A stretch of 64,000 nt of DNA, taken from positions 4,706,383-4,770,382 of the forward strand of contig JYIP02000004.1 in assembly GCA_001051155.2 (NCBI GenBank). The letters run 5' to 3'. Positions within the stretch are counted from its first letter, which is position 1; every line of letters starts with the position of its first letter. The notes beneath the pieces were generated by a model. It did no database searches. It was not told the DNA's origin and was given only the letters and a program-made list of their open reading frames with translations. Both the position numbers and the translations under genes were made by a program. The DNA is from Chrysoporthe austroafricana (taxonomy: Eukaryota; Ascomycota; Sordariomycetes; Diaporthales; Cryphonectriaceae). Positions 37,886-49,742 of the stretch are shown piece after piece.

Positions 37886-38952
37886 ATGGTTCAGGAAGAC
37901 AAAGATGTCATCTCGGAATTTAACGAGTACGTCAACATGACGGCCTTGGAGCTCGAGAAATGGCTTGAGTCGGACGACTCCGGCAGCGCTGGGCAGTCCA
38001 AGGACGGCGACGAAGGGGGTGAGTCCGTGGGCCAGGACTCCGGGCACAAGATCGTGGAGATCCTCAAGTCCAACCCCAACAAGGACCCAGACAAGTACAC
38101 GGACGAGCAGCTCCAGCACATGCGCAAGGTCGCGTCGTACTGCAAGCGCCACCTAGCGCAGGAGTCTTCCAGCAACAAGGAGAAGGACCCTGAGGACGTC
38201 AAGAAGACCAAGTCCTACATCTCGCTGAAGAACTGGGGTAGGCCGGCCTTTCTCCCCCATACGATGCAACATCTCGCCTCTTGAGGGCTTCTAAGCGCCC
38301 AGGATGTGATTCTAACCATAACTAGGGCATGATTTCCTCAAAGCTCAGGGGAAGGACTCAGGCTCTGCTAATGGTGGCGGCAAGTCTGATTCTAAGAAGC
38401 AGGAGGCGGGGGAGGAAGATGCCGAGGGAGAGGAAGATGGCGAAGCACAAGAGGAAAACGACAAGGAGAAGGAGCAGGGAAAGAAGGCAGGCGACAAGAG
38501 GAAGAATTCTGGCGCGCAGGACGGCTCGAACAAGAGGAGGGAGACGACACGCAAGACGAGGTCGTCCGATAAGAACGGAAGCGAGGATGAAGAAGATGGC
38601 AACCAGGGGGACGGGAAAGAGGAGAATGGTGAGCAGGAAAATGGCGACAGCGGCTCCGGAGACAAGCCTGCCAAGAATGGCCCCAAGAAGGGAGAGACAG
38701 TGAGCTGGAACTGGGGTTCCGGAAACCCTCAGGGCAAGGTCCTCGATGTGAAGGAGGACAAGTACGTCTCAGATGTCCCCAATCTCCTGGGCCCCATATG
38801 CAGGAGAACAGAAATTCTGACAACCGAACAGGGCGACCATCGAGACCAAGCGGGGCAACGAAGTCTCGCGTGACGGGAATCCGGAGGATCCAGCCGTTAT
38901 TCTTGACACTGGCAAGTCTAAAGCTGTCAAGTCAGCTCACGAGCTGAACTAG
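37886..38952 (+). CDS. DUF3140 plus Hva1-TUDOR domain protein
   Basis: Nuclear-looking protein of unknown biochemical role. Exons 37886-38237, 38326-38761 and 38832-38952 give 302 residues. Residues 1-125 match DUF3140: EFNEYVNMTALELEKWLES, then GESVGQDSGHKIVEILKSN, YTDEQLQHMRKVASYCKRHLA and the conserved SLKNWGHD, which spans the first splice junction. A middle segment of about 110 residues is disordered and made largely of Glu, Lys, Gly, Asn and Asp with basic patches (NKRRETTRKTRSS). Residues about 240-302 form a TUDOR-like module of the hypervirulence-associated-protein type (GETVSWNWGSGNPQGKVLDV, spliced to ATIETKRGNEVSRDGNPEDP and the ending SAHELN). Both domains occur in bacteria as separate small proteins, a known distribution for these families. 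Both introns (88 and 70 bp) are supported by exact frame restoration. Confidence 0.88.
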
Positions 38953-39434
38953 GACACTAGGGTGTTCCTGCTCACTGCAGGGCGTGCAGCTCCCGCTGTG
39001 GCCTTCCTCCATGAAAGACACCAATGAATTTCCTACTCAAATGAGATGGTTACAAGCCTATCACTTTCTTCAGCCCTACATTATTACTCCAGGTTTGGGT
39101 TGTCATAATCTACGGGTCTGGGGAAGTTGTAGCCGTATCTCACTGCACCGTTACGATGCGTACGCCTGTCCGCATGGTTGCAAGACGGAAGACGAGAGAC
39201 GGTTGTCGTTGACGTTGAAAGTGCTGTATGGATTTAGGTTGAAGCCTTAATGGTGCAATTTCTCGTGACCAAATTCTTGTGAATTCAACAAAAGACCAAG
39301 CAGTCTTGGGTATTAATCATTGTGCCATAATATCCTGATACTCCTTCACATGATTTCTCGAGAACTCCAGCCCTAGCCATGGTCTTCCCATAGGTATTGG
39401 GGCTATTGTTCTTTAATCTAGACCCGAAGGAGGC
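38953..39434. other. Convergent 3' intergenic region
   Basis: About 480 bp between the stop of the plus-strand DUF3140 gene and the stop of the minus-strand transporter. It should contain two facing 3' untranslated regions. No gene is visible. Confidence 0.5.
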
Positions 39435-41319
39435 CTAGGCCGCCACCTCCTTCTCGTGCTCGGCCTCCATAACAGCAGGCTGGTCAACCTCCTTGCGATG
39501 CTTGACTGCCTCGATCTCGTCCTCGAGACGCGACTCTCCCTTCCTGGTCTGCCATGCGTGCGGCCCTGCGCTGGAGAACATGAACTCGATCTCCTCCAGG
39601 GTCTTGCCACAGGTCTCGGGGTAGAGAACGTAGATCCAGACGGCGAAGACGACGCAAAGAACGCCAAAGACGATGAATGTCTTCCACTGGATGTTGATGA
39701 AGGCAGGGGGCAGGAACAGCCCGAGGGCGAAGTTGAAAAGCCAGTTGCAGAGCGAGGCAAGGCCCATACCTGTGGCACGGGTGCCGAGGGACCACACTTC
39801 GGCGGCGTAGATCCAGCACATCGGGGCCAGGGTGATGGAGTATACGGTGACGAGAAGGAAGCAGAAGACGACGACGGTATTCGAGGGATTCTGGCCGACC
39901 ACCTGGAAGTTGATGTTGCCGTTGCCGTCCACGCCACCAGGCACGTTCTGCTTGAAGCCACCTATAAGAGGATCGCCGGGTCAGCCCACATCCTCCCCCT
40001 GCCAGCTCACGCAAAAGATATACTTACCCATGACACCACCGATAACGAAATGGCATGCACCCATTCCCAGGGCACCCCAGATGAGCAGCGTGCGCCGCCC
40101 GACCTTGTCTACGAAGAAGAACGTGACGCCTGTGAAGACGATGAAGACAGCATACTGTGCCGGGCGTGTCAGCACGACGATATGCTACCGAGTTCCGGGG
40201 GGGGGGGTTCCAAGCTCTCGCGCGGTGTCTCCTACCTGGATACCAGACGTGATCATAGCGACATTGCCCTTGAGGCCAGCCATCTCGGCGATATAGTTGA
40301 GGTAGTAGACCATGGCGTTCGCGCCGGCCAGCTGCTGCCACATCTGGACGGACATGCCGGCCAGGGTGCGCTTCCACATCCCGTTGTTGACGAACTTCCT
40401 CCAGCGGAGGCCGGCCGACCGCTCCGCCTCGAGGGTGGTGATGATCTCCTCCCATTCGGCAATGACGAGCGGGTCGCTCTCGTTGCCGCGGGCCTGGATG
40501 CGGGCGAGCACCTGGATGGCCTCCTTCTCGCGCCCGACCTTGGCTAGCCAGCGAGGCGACTTGGGCAGGAACGGGAGGAGGGCAGCGAGGAGTAGCGAGG
40601 GGATGAACTGCATCGCCCAAGCAGCACGGAAAGAGGCCGGGCCGGAGATGAACTGGCCGGCGACAGACGGGGTCAGCGAGGCGGCACGAGAAGGGCCCCG
40701 GGGAAGGGGGGTTCGCTCACGGTACAGCCATAGCTGAGGAAATACATGACCAAGATGCCGAACTCGCAAGCCAACTGTTGACAGATGACGATAGAACCGC
40801 GGGTCTTGGCCTCGGCGATCTCGGCTAGGTAAACTGGGACCTGGGAGGTCGTCACACCGATACAGAGGCCGTTGATGACGCGGCCGGCGATGAGCTGGCC
40901 CCAGCTCTGCGACGAGACCTGGACGGCGGTGCCGACGAGCCAGAACAGGTTGGCGAACCAGATCGAGTCACGGCGGCCGAACCTGTCGGAGAAGTAGCCA
41001 GCGACGACGGAGCCGACGACTGACCCGGCCGCGAGCGCCGAGCCGATGGCGCCCTGCCGGACGCCGGTCGGGTTGTGGAAGTAGTCGATATACTGCGTGC
41101 TCACGTTGATGGCCGACATGGACGAGATGTCGAAACCGAAGCTGGGGAGCGAGGAGACACGGCCAGTTAGGTACGTACGCGCTCCGGGGCCCGGGGGCGG
41201 AGGAGGAGGAGGCTCCCCGGGGGGGGGGGCTGGGGGCACCAGCGGACTTACAGCATGCCACCCAAGGTGGCGATGGTAGCGACGGCGTACACATTGTACA
41301 CCTTTGGGAAAGACACCAT
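39435..41319 (-). CDS. MFS sugar transporter
   Basis: Twelve-helix plasma membrane sugar/H+ symporter or facilitator of the sugar porter family. Exons 41319-41252, 41141-40721, 40652-40236, 40154-40028 and 39961-39435 give 519 residues. The short first exon (MVSFPKVYNVYAVATIATLG) joins to LFGFDISSMSAI, the usual helix-1 signature. Further motifs are DRFGRR in loop 2-3, PVYLAEIA, PKSPRWL, QQLAGANAMVYY (helix 7, sugar-contacting), VDKVGRR in loop 8-9, YAAEVWSLGTRATGMG and PETCGKTLEEIE at the C-terminus. The helix-6/7 loop carries RIQARGNESDP. Substrate cannot be assigned; hexoses or xylose are plausible, and the xylanase 39 kb away is compatible but not evidence. Intron 1 (110 bp) is unusually G/C-run-rich; the other three introns are 66-81 bp. 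The gene is convergent with the DUF3140 gene. Confidence 0.92.
41142..41251 (-). other. C-run-rich first intron of the sugar transporter
   Basis: On the transcribed strand this 110-bp intron contains repeated C runs (G runs on plus, including a run of about eleven G near 41220) and CCT triplets. It begins GTAAGT and ends CCCCAG. Such runs can form G-quadruplex or i-motif structures. Confidence 0.7.
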
Positions 41320-43169
41320 CTCTGCCCAGGGCGTGCCTATGCGGTGGCAGGCCGAGTCCTAGAGCCTTGAAGATGCAGACTGACTGACTAACGGACAGAC
41401 AGACAGATAGATAGACAGACAGGCAGACAGGCCGAGGACGACTATCTCAGGACGAGACCAGACGGCGACGAGGTCGAGGCGGGCGGGCGTGCGCCCTGCC
41501 TCCTCTTATACTCATCCGCAACCCTGATGCCCCGGGCATGCTTCCTGTACCTCCCTCTGGATGAATCCTCCCCATGCGGGCGCGCGAGGCCTGGGCGGCG
41601 GGCTAGATGGTCCGACATAGTTCGCACGAGAGCAGCAGCATCCCGGCCGGCGCGCGCGCGGAGACGCGCCCCTATCGAGCGTCGAGCGGTACGCTGGGCG
41701 GCAGGAAGGATGCCCCTCGAGCTGGGGCCCCAGGGGGAGGCACTGGAAGCGCACCAATGGCCTCGGGTGCTGCTGACGCGGGGTTGGCATGCCCGCGGCG
41801 GACGGGCCCTGGACGTTGAAAGGTTGGAGGTCGACCTAGATGCAGGCGGAGATCCTACGCTCCACCCCCCCCCCACACATTGCTCGTTCCCCACGGGTTT
41901 CCCCAGTACTTGTTCAGTAATTGTGATGTATGATGCGGGCTGGCACGGCAGGGTTATCCGAGTCCGTCCTCACCACCGCCGTGGTACCGAGTCCGTCCTT
42001 GATCTAAGGCCTGGGTCCACGTCCTGCTTACCATGGTACGGACCCTGCCACAGTATAGTATTGAGGCCCGGTGGCCTGTCTTCTGCGCTTCCCGGGGCTC
42101 AGCCTCTGGCAGCCCACCTCTCCAGCCTTGCGCACCTCAGTCCTCGCGATACGATACCGCCGCCTCGTGACAAGATGGGCGGTGGGTGGGAGGGTGTGTG
42201 GCAGGTGCAGCATCCGACAGCCTCGCTGGGGTTCTTGGTGGCATGCTCTATGTATGCCATACATAGCACATACGTACTGGGCATCGTACAGTAGTCGTAC
42301 ATGCTGGGTAGTACTGAGCATATCATACTGTATATAGTATATGCCTGTTGCAGCTGGGGGTCCTCCTCCCTCGCCGGTGATTCGCCAGGTCGCTTTGTTG
42401 ACGGGATCAGGTCAGACCTGGGCCTGTCTCGTCCCTGCCGGCCAGGCGGTTCCTCGTCATCCTTTTCGTCCTCGTCCTCCGTCCTTGCCTGCTCTTCGTA
42501 TTGCCATCGGTGGCTTCTGCACGGCGGGACGACGGCCCAGAGGTGCCACGCCGCCAGTTCCCCCTCCCCAGCCCGGATTGGCCAGAGAGAGAGAGAGTCT
42601 GGTCACACGAGCAGCCCTGGAGCCGAGGGCCCGTCTACTTAGTACATGGGTAGTCCTGTGTAACCCCATGCGAGCCCCCAACAACAGGGCCTGACCCCTG
42701 CCCTGCCAAGCCCGCAGTGCCTGTGAGCAGCCGCTAACTCTAGCAGGGTTAGGGTGCTGGCGCTGCTGGCACTGCTTGGCGCCTACCGTTTTGTATTTGT
42801 GCAGACACGGTTCGGTTCGGCATGAATCCAAAAAAGAGGCGAACCCTAACCCCCTCTCACCTAAGAGGAGGTCGAGGTCGCCCACCCCAGCCACGCCAGC
42901 CCCGTCCGCTCTGCCTGCTGCTAGCCTCACCCGAGCCCCTTTCTGTCACCACGCCCACCGTTTCTCTCCCAGCAGCCCCAGCGAGCCCCGTCGGTTTCAA
43001 TCAATTGCGACTTGGGACCCGGATCCGGGCCCGTGGACCTTGACTCTCGATCAGCCGGTGACGACAACCCCCCCGGCCTCTCGGCCTCCTTGATTCCCTT
43101 TCCCAGCTGCGAGCCACCCGCAGCCTGGCTAGCCGGCGACCCGGTAGGACGACATGAGGACATGAAGAC
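41320..43169. other. Intergenic region between divergent transporter and FAR1-like genes
   Basis: About 1.85 kb upstream of both genes, so it holds two promoters. It starts with a GACT/GACA/GATA tetranucleotide repeat and has a CT-rich stretch near 42.4-42.6 kb and (GA)n near 42.59 kb. The 255-codon plus frame at 41527-42294 and others are random-looking. No RNA gene seen. Confidence 0.5.
41378..41432. repeat. GACT/GACA/GATA tetranucleotide microsatellite
   Basis: About thirteen imperfect four-base units (GACT, GACA, GATA, GGCA) some 60 bp upstream of the sugar transporter start, probably in its 5' untranslated region or core promoter. Confidence 0.85.
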
Positions 43170-44354
<1,185 letters not shown>

Positions 44355-47247
44355 GGACCATCCTGTCCAGCCAGTGCCCGGCCGGGGGAGGACGAGGCGG
44401 CAGCGAGCGGGCCGCGCAGCCCGGCGGGTACAGACCCGCCCCGCGGAGCCTCCCCTGCACCAGGACCTGTATCGCAGGGTCCGACAGAATACCCGGAGCC
44501 CCCTTGACCCCCCATCCCATCTCATCCCACCTCGGTCGCCTGTCCTAGAGCCACCGGTCCCAGTGAGAGGAAGGAGGAAGGCCAACCCGAGGGAGCGCCT
44601 TAAGACCGGGTACAGCCTCATCAGTAATAGGATAATACGGGCCACAGCCGTGAGGCGCGGTGGGCTTGCACGGTCGGGGCACCTACATGAAGGGCAATGC
44701 CCTTCGGATCTTAGATCATTAGCTTACGCTGTGACATTCAGCACACTCGACGTCACCGACATCGACAAATTCATGTTCTTTTAGAATCAGCAACTTTTGA
44801 CGCCTCAGTCTATGCTATCGTGAGCCCATTGCTACTCCAGCTCTGACATATAAAGCCCGCCCGTGCCAGCCACAATGCTCGTGTACTCCTCTGTCGGACT
44901 ATCCCCAGAAGCAGTCAACGTGGACAGGAACGGCGTGGAAGCCTGCCTTGGTGTCATTTGGGAGGGCGGAGTGGTTTCGTACGGCGGTGCTGTTCGAACC
45001 AGACGAGGAGGCGATGAACTTGGAGCTAGTCAAGCTCTCCGCCCGTTACGGCCATGCCAGGCCTGCCAGGTCTAGTAGCTTCCCGAGCTGCTTGAGACGT
45101 CAGCCAGCTTGCCACATGCTTCATGGACAGTGAGGAGGTAGCTGGACCACAGTTGATGCAAGCCTGATTCTGGTCTCCATGAACGGTTACGAGGCCGTCA
45201 GTGTTGGTACACGCCGTCCTGGCAATCTTGCGCCTTCCTACCCGCCAGAGCCCAGCTCTCGTCACAACCGAGGCTCGTGGATACATCCTGAAGAGCATGC
45301 TGGTGGGCGAAATTTTATCCCATTCAATATATTGGCGACAGTGCCCGGTGAAGCCCAGGGAAAGATGCCAGGGAAATCTGACAAGGTCCCCTGCAGACGA
45401 TCACGTTACTCTGAAATTGCACGACCTACGGAGCAGCGCCGAAGCAGTCGACGGTGCTTGCCAAAAGCGAGAGCAGGATTCATGGTTCGAGGATCCAGTC
45501 GCGATCCTCACTAGGTGTCCTATAAGTCCAGAGGGGGGGGGCTACTTAGCCAAGCGGAAGTAAATGTCGAGAATGGTGCTAACCAGACTTCAGTCTGTGT
45601 GCTCGTGTGCTGGCTGAAGAACTGGGCCATGGGCCTCTTAATGGAGCCGGCAGGGCGCGCGCGGACATTGAAACAAGGAAAATTCACCTGGCAAAGGTCG
45701 AACGTAATTGATCCAGTACACGACACGGGAGAAATGAGTGCAGAGAGGTGTAAGGCTGGCCTTCTGGTTGGGCGAGTCGTGATGTACAAAGCTGATTGAA
45801 GTGCTACGAGGGCCTCTAGATAGCCCGTCTCGTATTAATGACTGCGCTATAAAAACAATAATCCCAGATAGAAAATACTCAGAGCTTTGTTGATGACTGG
45901 CGCAGCCTCCGCACGAGAGGCTGACGCCTCAGCGGACAACGCACATGCTAGTATAGAGCCCGCGGTTAATGTTGTGGACTGGGCTGTACAGCAAGAACGG
46001 CAACCATATCATCGATGACCCTGGAGTGTGGGCGATACCATCAGCCTCATCAAGCCCGCAGGGAGAAAAAGTATAGACTAGGTAAATGATGGTCCGCTGG
46101 CGAAAACGGTCAGTAGACCACCCCAGCGATCGCATCAAAGCCAGCACCACGATGCCGCGCTCTATCCACGCCGAGTCCGGCTTCGGCCCATTTTCCACTC
46201 AACTCGGCATCAAGGGTGCTCTCGTTAAGCTCGACGCTGTCAACATCAACCGTCTTCGCTGCGCGCGCGGGGTCCAAGTCCTCTGGGGGCTCGTTTTGCC
46301 CCTTGTTTTTGGTCCATCTCAGCCTTCTCACTCCATGTCAGAGTCTCAACTCGAGAATTGTGTCTCTCCATTACGGGAAGAAGTTATCCAATCCAAAGGT
46401 AGCCTCATGACACTGCTAATTTTTTTTTCTTTTAGCCCAGTTTGGATGTGAGCGTCTCGGCATTTCACATCATTATTGATCATCTTTCTATCTATACAGT
46501 GACAAAAAGTTAGAGATCGCACCATACCGAATTGGTGCTTAAGTAAATTATCACTGCCCTCGAGAATGGCAGTAAATAGATCACGGCGCTTTTTTTGAAT
46601 AATGTATTGAGCATTCACATCCACTTTAGGACCTTAATTGCCAAATGTTGAAAGGCTGTCACTCTGACATTCTCGTCAGTGCTCTAGTCTGTATCTCATT
46701 TGTTTCCTCAATTTCACTAAGCGATACCCGACTGCTGTGCCTATTAGCCCGGCAGGGGCCGGCTTCACTTGTGCATGAAGTGCTCGTTGATGAGGGCATC
46801 GTCAGCAAAGCAGGTCTCTTTGCGTGGCATGCGTGTCATCGCGCATGTATACCTTTTGAGGTTTCTGGATATGAGGTGACTCAGGCTAATGCTCTTGACT
46901 TGCATTTCTCTGTTTACTTCTGTGATGTTTACATTGATGTCGAACATCGTCACTTAAGTTGCCATCAAATAATTTCAGTATTCTCTCGGCGCTTTGGGTG
47001 AAAGAATCTCCACAGCTCTCGTCACTGGTGTCAGAAGAAGAAAAAATCAGTAAAATTATTATTGTTAGCTCACGAGCTCTCAAGGCTTCTCATTCCATCT
47101 GCACAAGGCAACTCTTGTCAACAAGCCTGAGCGAGCCAACCACGAATCCGAGGTCCATCACGAAATGATCAAGATCACATACCTCTCAGACCATCTCGCT
47201 AATTGTCTCAACAATCCTCACGACAACCTGCTGCCTTCGTCCATCCA
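44355..47247. other. Intergenic region
   Basis: About 2.9 kb without a supportable gene. Frames reach 121 codons. A 73-codon minus frame at 46110-46331 looks protein-like (EDLDPARAAKTVDVDSVELN) but lacks a start context and extension. The stretch 46.4-47.1 kb is more AT-rich than its surroundings. The right end must contain the promoter of the 47.2-kb gene. Confidence 0.45.
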
Positions 47248-48237
47248 ATGGCAACAACAATGCCAGGCTTAGAGAGGTTAGTCTCTATAGCCTCCCTACG
47301 AAACGTCCAGTCCCTTGTCTTTCTGCGAGACAGAGGAAACCCTGATAACGAGGACGCCTTACCTCCTACTACACCCCAACGCTCGGCGTCGTCCAAGTCT
47401 TCCTTGCTCTACCTCTCCACGACCCTCCGCAAGCTGTCCAGCAGGTCCAAGAACCACTCCCCGAGACGACAGGTCCGGGTTTTTCTCGAGGCCCTCCCGC
47501 ATATCAACACCGCCAGCATCGCCACAACCAGTCCGACGGAGGACCCCGATGAGCCAGAGACGCGCCAGGAGGCCAACCGAGCAAGCTACCCACCCCCGCC
47601 CCTCGCGCCGGCCATCCTGCTCCCTGTCGGCGAGAAGTCAGGCTCGCTGCTGTACACGCGCGCCCTTGACACCGCCGCTCGACAGACGCTCATGTACGCG
47701 GATGAGCTGCTTTACGCCCCTGGGACCGCCCAGCTACCCCCGTGGAGAAACGGCGACCTGCGTGACCTGGCGGAGGACTTCCTCACGACGGAAAGCGGGT
47801 GGGAGGTCCGCTACCGGTGCGAGGGGAAGCCGGGGGTTGTGTTCCGCCTCGAAACAGACGGCGAGAAGAGGACGTTTTGGAGCTGGTTGAATGAGGAGTG
47901 GGACAAGGCCGCCGAATGTGCGCTGCCTGGGCAGGACAACAGCGGTAAGAAGGACAGGGATGTGAAAGAGGAGAAAAGCCGCGAGAAGAAGAAAGACAAG
48001 GGCAAGGAGAAGGAGAAGGTGAATCTGGACCGTGAGGCGCGTAGGGCGGCCGCCAGGTTCAGGAGGGCAGAGAGAGCGCGGCGCGCCAACGAGGATGCTG
48101 ACCCTGATTGGGTCTGTTTTTCCAAGAAGAGAGGTGTCATGAGGCTTGATCTAACGGTCAATTTTATCTACCAGGCCCCTGTCCCTGCCGAGGGCACGCG
48201 TGATGAGAGCACGGGTACAGCGAGCCCGCCAGCATAG
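47248..48237 (+). CDS. Unknown protein with highly charged Lys/Glu segment
   Basis: I do not recognise this 329-residue protein. The start MATTMPGLERL at 47248 is the first ATG in the frame; the frame is open further upstream without an ATG. The N-terminal third is Ser/Arg-rich. A middle region (about 135-235) looks folded: ILLPVGEKSGSLLYTRALD, WEVRYRCEGKPGVVFRLET and KRTFWSWLNEEWDKA. It is followed by a Lys/Glu/Asp-rich helix-forming stretch (about 247-275, KEEKSREKKKDKGKEKEK) and an Arg/Ala-rich segment (RRAAARFRRAERARRANED). The last block, DADPDWVCFSKKRGVMRLDL, may be a second short motif. No intron is required. Length and codon use suggest a real gene; no function can be given. Confidence 0.65.
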   Translation: MATTMPGLERLVSIASLRNVQSLVFLRDRGNPDNEDALPPTTPQRSASSKSSLLYLSTTLRKLSSRSKNHSPRRQVRVFLEALPHINTASIATTSPTEDPDEPETRQEANRASYPPPPLAPAILLPVGEKSGSLLYTRALDTAARQTLMYADELLYAPGTAQLPPWRNGDLRDLAEDFLTTESGWEVRYRCEGKPGVVFRLETDGEKRTFWSWLNEEWDKAAECALPGQDNSGKKDRDVKEEKSREKKKDKGKEKEKVNLDREARRAAARFRRAERARRANEDADPDWVCFSKKRGVMRLDLTVNFIYQAPVPAEGTRDESTGTASPPA

Positions 48238-49742
48238 GGGCGGGAAGAGAAGATGACGACGGATTTTCTCCTTGGGGTTCTCTGATAATATATATGGCTT
48301 GGAGTTGTTAGAGCTTTTGTCCGAGTTATGTGTTGGTCAACTTGTATGACAGCGACTCTCACGATCTTCTGATCTTCTCCATAGTATGGTCGCCGTCTTG
48401 CACTGGGATATCTTGTCGGATATGGTCAGCCTGCTTCGACCTGGCTTCCTCCCATGCTAGTGTTGCTGTGAGATGGCTCTCTGAGGGATGGTTATGGACA
48501 TCCTGCTTCCTTCGGGAGCGGTGTCTTCGCAGCTAACCTCCCCCCCCCTGGACCATGGTGGGCAGCTTAGAATCGTGGAGATCATCCAAAACCAGCAGCT
48601 CGATGATTTGGGGTTTCAACATACGAAGGCCATAGCCATAGTACTACTTCGCGGTCGTCTCGCCCTCCTCCTCTGCGCGAGGTACCTTGTTATCGAGGCA
48701 TTCGCAAGAAATTTAAGAGTACCTGTCCAAGAGGCAATTGACCGTACAAGGCACTCGACGCAAATTTCCAGCACTGTCGTGGCTCCTAGCCGTTTCACTG
48801 GCCGGTACTCGCGTCCCAAGAGTTTTCGCATTGGGCTCCCACAATATCTAGACGAGATGAGTTAATAGTTCGTTTGACTTGCGCAACATTCCCATCCAAT
48901 TGATGCCCTGCAACGCATCAGCGGTGCTTATCTGACTGCGTGAATGCCAGCCGTGGACCACGCAGGAGAAAGGAACTAAGACGACAGACAGAGTGTTCAA
49001 ATTTGCAATAACTTGAGAACTCAAGGGTCCAGGATCTCGATTTTTGGTAATGCTATACTGGTCAACCTTTTGCCCGTCATTTGAAAGAACCCAGGTATCC
49101 TTTTCCCCAGAAAGAAAACTCCATTGATCCCAAGAAGTAGATTTTCAAGCCACGGTTCGGCAACACTATCGTGACGTGCGATTTACGTGCTTCGGATGTG
49201 ATAGGAACAAGTCCTGTAGAACTCGACACTCTCCGTTGTGAAGCAGAACCGAGTCAACTCCGAAGGGAAAGCAGCCCCTCCGCCCGAGTCGTAAACTTTC
49301 GAAAACATAATCAGACTGCCTCCCAGATACTTTTTGTTCATACTTCATAATCCATGACGTGAGTCATTGAATGCGTTGCGCGATTGTCTCAGACCACCTT
49401 ACCCAAGCCAAGGGCGGAGCGTATTAAAACCCCACTCCCGCACCCACAAAACAAAAAAAAAATCATTACCAAGCTCGCCGCCAAAGAGCCAGTGTGTTAA
49501 GTAAATGATTGGCCAGTATCTTAACTGGGGTGGATGGCACCAAAATAAGAACATCCCGTGCATGTTATCTTCGTATCCCTCGCCGTAGTGTGCTGTTAGG
49601 TGGACACTGGGAGCCAGGAGTAGCCGCCCGCACTAGTCTCTCCGTTGCCTGTCACCTTGAAGCGGATTCTTCTTCACTTCAACTGGATACCTTGTGCTGA
49701 GGATTGAGCGTAGGAAGACGGGTCCTTCGTGCCGCAAACCAC
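48238..49742. other. Convergent intergenic region
   Basis: About 1.5 kb between the stop of the 47.2-kb gene (plus) and the stop of the C2H2 regulator (minus), so it carries two 3' untranslated regions. Frames up to 125 codons without motifs. No RNA gene seen. Confidence 0.45.

Noticed and set aside
46110..46331. 73-codon minus-strand ORF with protein-like composition
   Set aside because: Similar-looking sequence continues in another frame upstream, but no intron joins them and no family is recognised. Could be a gene remnant; too weak to call.
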